Assembly (NCBI RefSeq): GCF_947496485.1
Contig: NZ_CANMCZ010000002.1
Location: 1-64,000, forward strand
Origin: an uncultured Winogradskyella sp.
GTDB taxonomy: Bacteria > Bacteroidota > Bacteroidia > Flavobacteriales > Flavobacteriaceae
DNA length: 64,000 nucleotides
Direction of reading: 5' to 3'
This document shows, one piece after another, positions 18,826 to 26,892 of the stretch (its first letter is position 1; each line of letters starts with the position of its first letter). The notes beneath the pieces are model-generated. The model ran no database searches. It was not told where the DNA came from and was given only the letters and a program-made list of their open reading frames with translations. The translations under genes and the position numbers were made by a program.

Positions 18826-20255
18826 TAATATATAACCAGTTTATGTGTGCTTTCTTCTCCGTTTTTCAAATCAATTTGTAAAATATAAATACCATTGGCG
18901 AGATCAGAAGTATTCAGTTTTTGAATAGTTTCGGTATTCTTTAGAATTGTTTTTACCCTTTTACCTTGTAAATCATAAATAGATATTTCAGTTGATATAT
19001 CGATGTTATTATTTGAACCAAAATTAATATTTAAAATATCTTTTGTAGGATTAGGATAAATTGAAATGGAAGTTAGTAAACTATCATCAACATTTAAAGT
19101 TGTGTCAATTAGCTTATAAATATTTCCTGATGATAGATCGGAAATATAAATTTCACCATCAACATCTTCACCAAACGCAACCCACTGACCTGAAAACTGT
19201 TCAAAGGTCATATTCCAAATCATATTAGTATCGTCATAGACTAAATACCCAATTTCCTCACTACATATATCTGCAAAAAAATACCGACCGTTAAAACCAG
19301 GATAGTCAGTGCCTCTGTATCTATAACCACCAGTAATGGAGCATTTAAATGCACCATCATTAAAATGGTTATAATCAGCTATTGGAAAGGTGTAAGCACT
19401 TGGTGGTTCACAATCAAATGTATTAAATGGAGTATTACTTTCGTAGCATCTCCAACCATAATTTAAGCCAGTTAAAGCCTCGTTAGTGGTCGCTAAATTA
19501 ATTTCTTCATAATCGCCTTGCCCTACGTCAGCAATCCACATATCATTATTTAAACGATCAAATGAAAATTTCCAAGGGTTTCTTAAGCCATAAGCCCAAA
19601 TTTCACCTCTAAAATTAGGATTGCCAAGAAATGGATTAGTGTCTGGTATACTATAGTTGTGTGCAGGTGTTGTTGAGTTGACATCAATTCTTAGAATTTT
19701 ACCAAGTAAGCTCAATGTGTTTTGCGCATAATTTTGTGGATCTCCACCAGAACCTCCATCTCCAGAAGAAATATATAAGAAACCGTCAGCTCCAAATGCC
19801 ATATCACCACCATTGTGATTACCGTAAGGTTGCGAGTAGGTTAAAATAATGAACTCTGAATCTGAATCTGCTAGTAATGGGTTTGTATCATTTCTAGAAA
19901 ACCTTGAGATTACAGTATCACCATTATTAGCGATATAATTAACATATAGATAACCGTTTGTACTAAAATTTGGGTGAAAGGCTAAGCCTAATAAGCCACG
20001 TTCATCGCCACTGCTAGTTAGGTCAATCACTATGCCATTAATATCTAAAAATGGATTAGTATTTACTGTTCCGTCATTATTGATAATTCTTATAAACCCA
20101 TCTTGTTCTACAATATAAAGTTTATCATCTCCAGCGTGTTTAATGCTAACTGGTCTGTCTAGATTTGTAGCAAAGAGTTCTAAATCTAAGTTCTGTGCAA
20201 AGGAATGGATTGTAGCAAAAAAAATAAAAAAGAATGAAGTTATTATAGATTTCAT
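18825..20255 (-). CDS. Secreted PQQ-type sugar dehydrogenase with type IX secretion sorting domain
   Basis: A 476-residue protein with a signal peptide (about 1-20). It has a six-bladed beta-propeller of the glucose/sorbosone dehydrogenase family (about 25-385; SSGDERGLLGLAFHPNFSTN, NHNGGDMAFGADGFLYISSGDGG, EIWAYGLRNPWKFSFD). A C-terminal sorting domain follows (about 395-476; SIYPNPTKDILNINFG ... LANGIYILQIDLKNGE). Family members oxidise sugars using pyrroloquinoline quinone, though many flavobacterial ones are uncharacterised. The sorting domain predicts export by the type IX system and surface attachment. Downstream overlap with the RsmI-like gene suggests an unusual but real transcription unit. 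Confidence 0.9.
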   Translation of the reverse strand: MKSIITSFFFIFFATIHSFAQNLDLELFATNLDRPVSIKHAGDDKLYIVEQDGFIRIINNDGTVNTNPFLDINGIVIDLTSSGDERGLLGLAFHPNFSTNGYLYVNYIANNGDTVISRFSRNDTNPLLADSDSEFIILTYSQPYGNHNGGDMAFGADGFLYISSGDGGSGGDPQNYAQNTLSLLGKILRIDVNSTTPAHNYSIPDTNPFLGNPNFRGEIWAYGLRNPWKFSFDRLNNDMWIADVGQGDYEEINLATTNEALTGLNYGWRCYESNTPFNTFDCEPPSAYTFPIADYNHFNDGAFKCSITGGYRYRGTDYPGFNGRYFFADICSEEIGYLVYDDTNMIWNMTFEQFSGQWVAFGEDVDGEIYISDLSSGNIYKLIDTTLNVDDSLLTSISIYPNPTKDILNINFGSNNNIDISTEISIYDLQGKRVKTILKNTETIQKLNTSDLANGIYILQIDLKNGEESTHKLVIY

Positions 20256-20323
20256 AATAAAAAGCTGTAGGTTAAAGGACTAATTTACGAAAAAGAGTTA
20301 TAATCTACGAAGCTATAGAGGGT

Positions 20324-20779
20324 TTAGTCATTTAGCGAATTGACCAAAATGTCGCATGTATCATTGATCATTGCGTAAACAGTTTCGAAATCTTCAATAT
20401 TTCCATAATAGGGATCAGGAACATTTTTATTTGAAATAGAGTCATTGGCTTCTAGAAATAGTTTCACCTTCCCAATATCTGCACTATTTCTTGCTAAGCT
20501 GACAATATTGTTATAATTAGATTGATCCATAGCATAGATGTAATCAAAGGTATCAAAATCTGAGACCTTAAACTGTCTTGCACTTTGTGTACTAATGTCT
20601 ATATTATTACTTTTTGCAACTAAAATAGAGCGTCTATCTGGCGCGTTGCCAAGGTGGTATGCAGCAGTCCCAGCAGAATCGACATAAAAATGATTTTCAG
20701 AAAGTTTTGATTGTAAAATACCATGAGCTAATGGCGAACGGCAAATATTACCAAGACACACCATTAAAATACGTGTCAT
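20324..20779 (-). CDS. Low-molecular-weight protein-tyrosine phosphatase
   Basis: A 151-residue cytoplasmic phosphatase. The P-loop MVCLGNICRSPLAHG has the CX5R signature (Cys8, Arg14), and the general acid Asp is in NVPDPYYGN (about 115-123). In bacteria such enzymes act on tyrosine-phosphorylated proteins or on exopolysaccharide kinases; no kinase or polysaccharide gene is nearby. It lies 12 bases downstream of dnaA on the same strand, so it is probably co-transcribed with it. That order is common in flavobacteria. Confidence 0.93.
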   Translation of the reverse strand: MTRILMVCLGNICRSPLAHGILQSKLSENHFYVDSAGTAAYHLGNAPDRRSILVAKSNNIDISTQSARQFKVSDFDTFDYIYAMDQSNYNNIVSLARNSADIGKVKLFLEANDSISNKNVPDPYYGNIEDFETVYAMINDTCDILVNSLND

Positions 20780-20791
20780 AATGCCAATGAA

Positions 20792-22219
20792 TTAAAGTGC
20801 TAATTTTTTAGATAAATCTTCAACATATTTTCTGAATTGTTTGTCAGTCGAAGATAAATTATTCACAGTTTTACATGCGTGAAGTACAGTAGCATGATCG
20901 CGTTGACCAATTTGAGAACCAATACTTGCTAAAGATGCTTTGGTGTATTTTTTCGCAAAGAACATGGCTAATTGACGTGCCTGTACAATGTGGCGTTTAC
21001 GTGTTTTTGACTGAAGTGTATTGACATCCATCTGAAAATAATCTGAAACTACTTTTTGGATGTAATCGATAGAGACTTCGCGCTTCGTATTTTTAACAAA
21101 TTTCTCAACTATATCTTTAGCTAAGTTTATAGTGATTTCTTTTTTGTTAAATGACGATTGTGCAATTAAGGAAATTATAGCACCTTCAAGCTCTCTTACG
21201 TTTGTTTTGATATGTTTTGCAACATATTCTACAATTTCTTCAGGCATTTCCACACCATCTCTATAAAGTTTATTCTTTAATATTGAAACTCTAGTTTCAA
21301 AATCTGGTGTTTGTAATTCGGCGGAAAGTCCCCATTTAAAGCGCGACAGTAAGCGCTGTTCAATATCCTGCATATCTACAGGAGCCTTGTCACTAGTTAA
21401 AATAACTTGCTTGCCGTTTTGATGTAAGTGATTGAATATATGGAAGAACACATCTTGTGTGCCTGTTTTACCAGATAAGAATTGAACGTCATCTATAATA
21501 AGAACGTCAATAATCTGGTAGAAATGAATAAAATCATTTCTATTATTCTTTTTTACAGAATCAATATATTGCTGTGTAAACTTTTCGGCAGAAATGTAAA
21601 GTACCGTTTTTTCAGGATACTTATCCTTAATATCTACACCAATAGCATGAGCTAAATGTGTTTTTCCTAATCCAACTCCTCCAAAAATAAGTAGTGGGTT
21701 AAATGATGTTCCACCAGGTTTATTAGCAACTGCAATACCCGCGTTTCTCGCAAGTCTGTTAGAATCTCCTTCTAAGAAATTCTCGAAACTATAACTTGGA
21801 TTTAATTGAGACTCAATTTTTACATTTCTAATTCCAGGAATTACAAATGGGTTTTTTAATTCAGGACTTTTATTATTAAATGGTACATCTACATCTTGAG
21901 ACTTTACAGCAGATCGATTAGAACTTGGAATCTTTTCTGTAAAAGGTTGCTTGTTACCATATGTGTTTTCCATTTTAATAACGTAAACCAATTTGGCATC
22001 TTCACCTAACTCTTTATTTAGAGCAACTTTAAGAATTTTTACATAGTGTTCTTCTAACCATTCATAGAAAAATTTACTAGGAACTTGAATGCTTAAAGCA
22101 TTTCCGGAAAGTTTAACAGCATCTATGGGTTCAAACCAAGTTCTATAGGCTTGTGGTTGGATATTATCTTTTATAAAGGCGAGACAATTACTCCATACAG
22201 ATTCCGCTGTGATCTCCAT
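20792..22219 (-). CDS. dnaA: Chromosomal replication initiator protein DnaA
   Basis: AAA+ ATPase that opens oriC. The 475-residue protein has an N-terminal interaction domain (about 1-85; SVWSNCLAFIKDNIQPQAYRTWF), a variable linker, and the AAA+ domain with Walker A GGVGLGKTHLAHA (about 179-191) and Walker B DVLIIDDVQF (about 238-247). The DNA-binding domain IV ends with ASIGSQIGQRDHATVLHACKTV (about 431-452). No DnaA-box cluster (TTATNCACA) is visible in the 22220-22415 upstream region, so the origin is probably elsewhere. An intrinsic-terminator-like hairpin lies in the upstream leader. Confidence 0.98.
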   Translation of the reverse strand: MEITAESVWSNCLAFIKDNIQPQAYRTWFEPIDAVKLSGNALSIQVPSKFFYEWLEEHYVKILKVALNKELGEDAKLVYVIKMENTYGNKQPFTEKIPSSNRSAVKSQDVDVPFNNKSPELKNPFVIPGIRNVKIESQLNPSYSFENFLEGDSNRLARNAGIAVANKPGGTSFNPLLIFGGVGLGKTHLAHAIGVDIKDKYPEKTVLYISAEKFTQQYIDSVKKNNRNDFIHFYQIIDVLIIDDVQFLSGKTGTQDVFFHIFNHLHQNGKQVILTSDKAPVDMQDIEQRLLSRFKWGLSAELQTPDFETRVSILKNKLYRDGVEMPEEIVEYVAKHIKTNVRELEGAIISLIAQSSFNKKEITINLAKDIVEKFVKNTKREVSIDYIQKVVSDYFQMDVNTLQSKTRKRHIVQARQLAMFFAKKYTKASLASIGSQIGQRDHATVLHACKTVNNLSSTDKQFRKYVEDLSKKLAL

Positions 22220-22252
22220 TCGTTAAGTTAAATTTTATTGTTAGTTAGATTA

Positions 22253-22281
22253 GCAAAAAAAAAGAGAATTAGGATTCTCTT
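22253..22281 (-). terminator. Terminator-like hairpin upstream of dnaA
   Basis: AAGAGAAT (22262-22269) pairs with ATTCTCTT (22274-22281). On the minus strand it is followed by an unbroken T run to about 22256. It lies 35-60 bases before the dnaA start and no gene ends here. It may act as an attenuator or end a very short RNA. A near-consensus element CATATTTG (22298-22305, minus) lies just upstream of it. Confidence 0.5.
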
Positions 22282-22415
22282 GTTGTTTTGAACATGACAA
22301 ATATGTGAACAAAATTCTTAATAAAAAAATGAAAATATGTTGAATTTTCAGATTTTTTTTCTCATGTTTAAAACTTCTGAAAATTACAAAATTTTTATTA
22401 AACAAAGTCATGTAA

Positions 22416-22823
22416 ATGAATTTTAACGAAACGATTATAAGAGTACGCTATGGCGAGACAGATCAGATGGGTGTTGTGTACCATGCTAATTACGCTGTGT
22501 ACTTTGAAGTTGGTAGAACTGAGTGGTTACGTGAGTTTGGACTTAGTTATAGCGGTATGGAAGCAGACGGCATTATGTTACCTGTTATTTCATTATGTAT
22601 AAATTACAAAAATTCAGCACGTTACGATGATGTTGTTAAAGTAAAAACTACACTCAAAAAAATGCCAACAGCGTCTATTGAGTTTTACTACGAATTACAT
22701 AATGAGTCGGATGTTTTACTAGCAACTGGTAGTACAATTCTTGCATTTATTGATATGAATAAGAATAGACCTACACGATGTCCGAAATATCTTTTAGATA
22801 AACTGCAAAATTATTCGTTATAA
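22416..22823 (+). CDS. YbgC-type acyl-CoA thioesterase
   Basis: A 135-residue hotdog-fold 4-hydroxybenzoyl-CoA thioesterase-like enzyme that hydrolyses short-chain or hydroxyacyl-CoA thioesters. The family signature RYGETDQMGVVYHANYAVYFEVGRTEWLR (about 11-39) contains the catalytic Asp (Asp17). SICINYKNSARYDDVVKVKT-like sequence follows. It stands alone, divergent from dnaA, and overlaps the convergent yigZ gene by six bases. No tol-pal genes are adjacent, unlike in proteobacteria, so an envelope role is not indicated by context. Confidence 0.93.
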   Translation: MNFNETIIRVRYGETDQMGVVYHANYAVYFEVGRTEWLREFGLSYSGMEADGIMLPVISLCINYKNSARYDDVVKVKTTLKKMPTASIEFYYELHNESDVLLATGSTILAFIDMNKNRPTRCPKYLLDKLQNYSL

Positions 22824-23423
22824 TTCAACTATTTCGACACCAAAAAAAGAATCAAAAAGCTCAAAAGTTTTGGAGCTGTTACTTTTTCTGACAGATATTT
22901 CTAACAAACAATTATGTTCTAACGTCTGATTTATAATTTCTATCTGATTCTCTTTAAGAATTCTCATCACTTTGCTCATATTTTTATACTCAAATATTAG
23001 CTGAAAATCTTTATTAATTGTCCTTTCAATAATTTTTGCAGATTTTAATGCTAATTGTGCTGAAGTTCTGTAGGCGTTTATTAAACCTCCAACACCAAGC
23101 TTAACACCTCCATAATATCTGATAACAACTATTAAGATATTTGTAAGCTCAAAGGATTGAATTTGCCCATAAATTGGCATTCCTGCAGAATTGTTTGGCT
23201 CACCATCATCATTTGCTCTGTATTTGATTTTTTCGGTTCCTATTTGGTAGGCATAACACCAGTGTCTGGCTGCGTGATGTTTCTTTTTTAAATCTTCAAG
23301 ATGTGTTCTTATCTGGTATTCGTCTGTAACAGGAAAAATATAGCAATAGAATTTACTATTTTTGTCTTTAAATAGTTCGCCTTCTGAAGGTTTTGCTATT
23401 GTTTTATATACATCGTCTTCCAC
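22818..23423 (-). CDS. YigZ/IMPACT family protein
   Basis: A 201-residue protein with the UPF0029/IMPACT N-terminal domain (about 15-120; FPVTDEYQIRTHLEDLKKKHHAARHWCYAYQIG, NDDGEPNNSAGMPIYGQI, VVIRYYGGVKLGVGGLINAY). A C-terminal DUF1949-like ferredoxin fold follows (about 135-195). Its molecular role is unclear; the eukaryotic relative IMPACT modulates the translation-control protein GCN1. The start codon is GTG at 23423 and overlaps the EamA stop codon by one base (TAGTG). It is the last gene of the LEA-ribD-HAD-EamA-yigZ cluster. Confidence 0.92.
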   Translation of the reverse strand: MEDDVYKTIAKPSEGELFKDKNSKFYCYIFPVTDEYQIRTHLEDLKKKHHAARHWCYAYQIGTEKIKYRANDDGEPNNSAGMPIYGQIQSFELTNILIVVIRYYGGVKLGVGGLINAYRTSAQLALKSAKIIERTINKDFQLIFEYKNMSKVMRILKENQIEIINQTLEHNCLLEISVRKSNSSKTFELFDSFFGVEIVEL

Positions 23424-24274
23424 TAAGCTAAAGTTACTAATACGATTGAAATTAATGCTAATATAATACCAATCCAGTTTTTCTTAGAGATCTGTTCTTT
23501 GAATAGTAGTAGCCCTATTAATGTTGAAAGTGCCAAAATGGCGACGTTGTTAATAGTAAATAGTGTTGAACTTTCTGTGCGTTCTACACGCAATGCTAAC
23601 AGTAAAAAGTGAATTGAGCAATAATTTATTATACCTAGTAGTATTCCAAACGGTATGCTTTTAAAAGTAAAATTACTTTTCAGCTTCAATGACTTATATG
23701 CTAATATGAAAAAACCAATCGTGCCTGCAATAAAGAAAATTGTTGCTGAGAATAAAGGGATATTATCATCCGGCGCAAAGTGATTTATTGAGGTGTCAAT
23801 AATACCCGAACCAAAAAATAAAATTATTGGCAAATAAATAGATTGTGTTAATACAGTCTTGTCTTTTTGCTTAAGTGAGGTGAGGTAAACTGCAATTAAT
23901 GCTAAGATGATACCTGCTATTTTTTGTAATCCTACACTTTCGTTATAAACATATATTCCAAAAACAACTGGAATTACTAAGCTCATTTTACTGGCTACAG
24001 AAGCTACCGAGAGGCCATTTTTTTGTGCAGTAAGTGCCATAACATTGAATATAGCTATAAAAAGAAATCCTAAACCAAAAGCTGCAATAAACCAATTTGT
24101 TTGAATAATTTCTAAAGGTCTTATTTGTCCTTTATATAATAGGGAACCGCAAATGCAAGCTGTAACATAATTGACAGTAATAACTTGTAATGTATTGACG
24201 TTATATTTTTTCAATAGTTTAAAGACCACAAAAATTGCGGTAGAGGACAAGATGCTGAGCAGTAAATAAATCAA
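23423..24274 (-). CDS. EamA/DMT family membrane transporter
   Basis: A 283-residue inner-membrane protein with ten predicted helices in two EamA repeats (about 1-135 and 145-283). Seen features include AFGLGFLFIAIFNVMALTAQKNGLSVASVASKMSLVIPV at the end of the first repeat and the matching TLFTINNVAILALSTLIGLLLFKEQISKKNWIGIILAL in the second. It is a drug/metabolite exporter whose substrate cannot be predicted. The start codon is TTG at 24274, overlapping the HAD gene's TGA by four bases (TTGA). A role linked to riboflavin because of ribD nearby would be speculation. Confidence 0.9.
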   Translation of the reverse strand: MIYLLLSILSSTAIFVVFKLLKKYNVNTLQVITVNYVTACICGSLLYKGQIRPLEIIQTNWFIAAFGLGFLFIAIFNVMALTAQKNGLSVASVASKMSLVIPVVFGIYVYNESVGLQKIAGIILALIAVYLTSLKQKDKTVLTQSIYLPIILFFGSGIIDTSINHFAPDDNIPLFSATIFFIAGTIGFFILAYKSLKLKSNFTFKSIPFGILLGIINYCSIHFLLLALRVERTESSTLFTINNVAILALSTLIGLLLFKEQISKKNWIGIILALISIVLVTLA

Positions 24275-24888
24275 AAGAGATCTTTTTTAATTTTGAATAA
24301 ATCCACAACATCCTCTCTGGTTTCATCAATATTCCAAGTATGAAATCCTAATTTTTCAGCCGTATCAGTATTGTCTTTTGTGTCATCAATGAAAAAGCAT
24401 TCGTTTGAAATTAAATTATTTTCTGCTAGAACGAATTCAAAAATATCTGTATTTGGTTTTCTTAGATGAATTTCTTGAGATAAATAAAATGCATCAAAGC
24501 AATTTTTAAAATTATTATAGAATGGCACTGAGTCTTTTATACAGTCAATGTGCATATCATTGGTGTTACTTAAGAGTATGAGTTGGTATCTGTTTTTCTG
24601 AGCTAGATTGTTAATAAAATCAAATCTATGCTTAGGAAAGTCCTTTATTATAAAGTTCCAAGCATCAACAATTTCGTTGTCAGTTAAATTTGAAAATTTT
24701 GATGCGTAAAATTCAATAAACTCTGAAGTTGAAATCTTTCCAATTTCATATTTAATATTGGTTTCAAGCATGTCTGTTTCAAAAGTATCTGGATTAAATA
24801 AATTTAGAGCATTTTGCATAGCTCCTTGCTTATCTAGATTGATAAAAACATCACCAAAATCGAAAATTAATGTTTTAATCTTTTGCAT
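24271..24888 (-). CDS. HAD family hydrolase (YihX-like)
   Basis: A 205-residue haloacid-dehalogenase-fold phosphatase. Motif I is LIFDFGDVFINLD (nucleophile Asp10), motif II is LILLSNTND (about 103-111), the motif III Lys is in HLRKPNTDIFE (about 135-146), and motif IV is CFFIDDTKDNTDTA (about 163-176). The DFGxV form of motif I is that of YihX-type sugar-phosphate phosphatases. It overlaps ribD by 14 bases. HAD enzymes supply the missing dephosphorylation step in riboflavin synthesis in some bacteria, so the ribD neighbour makes that an attractive but unproven idea. Confidence 0.88.
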   Translation of the reverse strand: MQKIKTLIFDFGDVFINLDKQGAMQNALNLFNPDTFETDMLETNIKYEIGKISTSEFIEFYASKFSNLTDNEIVDAWNFIIKDFPKHRFDFINNLAQKNRYQLILLSNTNDMHIDCIKDSVPFYNNFKNCFDAFYLSQEIHLRKPNTDIFEFVLAENNLISNECFFIDDTKDNTDTAEKLGFHTWNIDETREDVVDLFKIKKDLF

Positions 24889-25879
24889 AGATTCTTAATA
24901 AATCATTTTTAATCTTAGATTCATAGATCAATTTTCCTTTTAATTTAGGTGCTTTAATGCCAGTTTTAAATTCAATATCTCCTGTAAAAACTCTAGCTTC
25001 GTCCCAAAGGTTTTCATCTATAAATGTTTGTAATGTTTTTAATCCACCTTCAATAATTATAGAATTTATATTGTTTTGGTAAAACAAATCAGTAATCTGA
25101 ATTGCTATAGGTTTAATAAAATCTACGTTTTGTTCATTTACAATAAAAGTTTCAGCTTGAGCATTAAAAACATTAAGAGTAAGATTCAATTTTGAAGTTC
25201 TATCAATTACAACTCGAGTGGGATTGTTTCCTTCCCAATCTCTAACAGTTAAACTCGGATTGTCTTCTAAAACAGTATTGGTGCCAACTAAAATAGCTTG
25301 TTCTTCTGAACGCCACTTATGAACCAGCTGACGAGAATAAGAATTTGTAATCCAAACTGGTTTTTTTTCATCTTTATATATAGGCGCAATAAAACCATCT
25401 TTAGTTTCTGCCCATTTCAATATGACATAAGGACGTTTCTTATTATGAAAGGTAAAAAAACGTTTGTGATGTAGTTTACATTCTTCTTCCAAAACACCAA
25501 CAATAACTTTGCATCCAGACGCTTTGAGTTTTGCAATACCTTTACCAGCAACTTCAGGATTATCGTCCATGCAGCCAATTATAAGTTCAGGTATTTTGTG
25601 TTTTATGATTAAGTCACTACAAGGAGGTGTTTTTCCAAAATGGCTACACGGTTCTAAAGTAACATATAGTGCACTTTTGCTTAATAGAGATTTGTCTTTT
25701 ATAGAATTTATAGCATTTACTTCGGCATGGTTACCACCATATTTACTTGTAAATCCTTCACCAATAATTTCATCATTATAAACTACAACAGCACCAACCA
25801 TAGGATTTGGTCTTGTGATCCCTAAACCGTTTTTAGCAATTTGCAAACAGCGTTTTATGTAAAATTCATGTTTATGCAA
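24875..25879 (-). CDS. ribD: Bifunctional riboflavin biosynthesis deaminase/reductase RibD
   Basis: Catalyses the second and third steps of riboflavin synthesis: deamination of the pyrimidine and NADPH reduction of the ribosyl chain. The 334-residue protein has an N-terminal zinc deaminase domain with HAEVNAI (about 51-57) and PCSHFGKTPPCSDLI (about 77-91). A reductase domain follows (about 150-334; VILKWAETKDGFIA, AILVGTNTVLEDNPSLTVRDW, IIIEGGLKTLQTFI). The start appears to be TTG at 25879, one base after the LEA stop, because no ATG precedes the conserved YIKRCLQIAKNG block. Other rib genes are not in the window. Confidence 0.95.
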   Translation of the reverse strand: MHKHEFYIKRCLQIAKNGLGITRPNPMVGAVVVYNDEIIGEGFTSKYGGNHAEVNAINSIKDKSLLSKSALYVTLEPCSHFGKTPPCSDLIIKHKIPELIIGCMDDNPEVAGKGIAKLKASGCKVIVGVLEEECKLHHKRFFTFHNKKRPYVILKWAETKDGFIAPIYKDEKKPVWITNSYSRQLVHKWRSEEQAILVGTNTVLEDNPSLTVRDWEGNNPTRVVIDRTSKLNLTLNVFNAQAETFIVNEQNVDFIKPIAIQITDLFYQNNINSIIIEGGLKTLQTFIDENLWDEARVFTGDIEFKTGIKAPKLKGKLIYESKIKNDLLRIYAKD

Positions 25880-25880
25880 C

Positions 25881-26339
25881 TTATAGTTTAATTTTTAATT
25901 CTTGAGTTTCGTCAACAGTGTAAGTAGATGAATACCCTAAAACTTTGTATTTAATATCCCCTTTGTATTGTACTTTTAGTCGTTGAGAAATTAAGCTTCC
26001 CAATAATCCCCCTAAACTTTTTTTATCAATAATACTATCTGTTGCAACAGCAACAATAAGTGGAATGGTAAAATTCTTTTTTGAAGGTACATTAAACTCG
26101 TCTGAAACAACTTTTGCAACTTCCGTGTCGTTAATAAAAACCTTTAAATCATCTGTTTTTAAAGTACCACCTACATCATTTGGATTAATAAATAGTGCAT
26201 CTGCACTTAATGTAATCGATTGAATATTAGAGTTTACAACCTTAATATTTTCTAAACGTATAAACTCTGGTTTTTCGTTAACTGAACAGTTAAAAAGTAG
26301 TGTAAAAAATAGGCAAATGAATAAGATTCTTTTAAACAT
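25881..26339 (-). CDS. LEA type 2 (WHy-domain) lipoprotein
   Basis: A 152-residue predicted lipoprotein with a lipobox-like signal (MFKRILFICLFFTLLFNCSV, Cys18). A single WHy/LEA14-like beta-sandwich follows (about 30-150; IRLENIKVVNSNIQSITLSADALFINPNDVGG, FNVPSKKNFTIPLIV). LEA14-type domains occur in desiccation-stress proteins of plants and in bacterial envelope proteins; the bacterial function is not established. It is the first gene of a five-gene minus-strand cluster and lies divergent from the 26399 acetyltransferase with 59 bases between them. Confidence 0.8.
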   Translation of the reverse strand: MFKRILFICLFFTLLFNCSVNEKPEFIRLENIKVVNSNIQSITLSADALFINPNDVGGTLKTDDLKVFINDTEVAKVVSDEFNVPSKKNFTIPLIVAVATDSIIDKKSLGGLLGSLISQRLKVQYKGDIKYKVLGYSSTYTVDETQELKIKL

Positions 26340-26398
26340 AAAACAGGAATTATCTTTATCTTCATACCGAACTAAATTCAGTAAAAATTAAAAATTGA

Positions 26399-26890
26399 GT
26401 GCGTAAAGATACTATTGTTATTCGAGAAATAGAATCGGAAGATGATTCAAAAATTGCAAAAGCTATTCGTTCTGTTTTAATAGAAATGGGTGTGCCAAAA
26501 GTGGGTACAGCTTATGAAGATTTAGCTTTAGATTGTATGACAGAAACCTACAATAAACCAAATAAGGTTTATTTCGTTGTTGCTAAAGGCAATTTGATAT
26601 TGGGAGGAGCAGGAGTTTCCCCTTTAGATAACTACGAGGGTAATGTCTGTGAATTGCAAAAAATGTATTTTATGCCAGAGGCAAGAGGTAAAGGATTAGG
26701 AAGCAAAATGATGGCTAAATGTTTGGAATTTGCAAAACAAGTTGGTTTTGAGCAATGTTACTTAGAAACATTGCCATACATGGAAGATGCTAGGAAATTA
26801 TACAGAAAAGTTGGTTTTAGAGGTTTGGAAAATCCTATGGGAAATACAGGTCATTACTCATGCACAGAATGGATGCTTAAAGATTTGTAA
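26399..26890 (+). CDS. GNAT family N-acetyltransferase
   Basis: A 163-residue acetyltransferase. EIESEDDSKIAKAIRSVLIEMGVPKVGTAYEDLAL at the start is followed by motif A MYFMPEARGKGLGSKMMAKCLEFAKQVGF (about 90-118). LETLPYMEDARKLYRKVGFRGLE (about 122-144) completes the acetyl-CoA fold. The substrate is unknown. The start is GTG at 26399; no ATG exists before the conserved N-terminal strand. It ends two bases before the GTG start of prmC, so the two are probably co-transcribed. Confidence 0.88.
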   Translation: MRKDTIVIREIESEDDSKIAKAIRSVLIEMGVPKVGTAYEDLALDCMTETYNKPNKVYFVVAKGNLILGGAGVSPLDNYEGNVCELQKMYFMPEARGKGLGSKMMAKCLEFAKQVGFEQCYLETLPYMEDARKLYRKVGFRGLENPMGNTGHYSCTEWMLKDL

Positions 26891-26892
26891 TT

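Noticed and set aside
22120..22145. tRNA-like TTCAAACC segment within dnaA
   Set aside because: It lies in conserved coding sequence (PIDAV region) and has no acceptor, D or anticodon stems around it.
22220..22415. Replication origin next to dnaA
   Set aside because: No cluster of TTATNCACA-type DnaA boxes or of AT-rich repeats is visible; gene order alone is weak evidence for oriC in this phylum.
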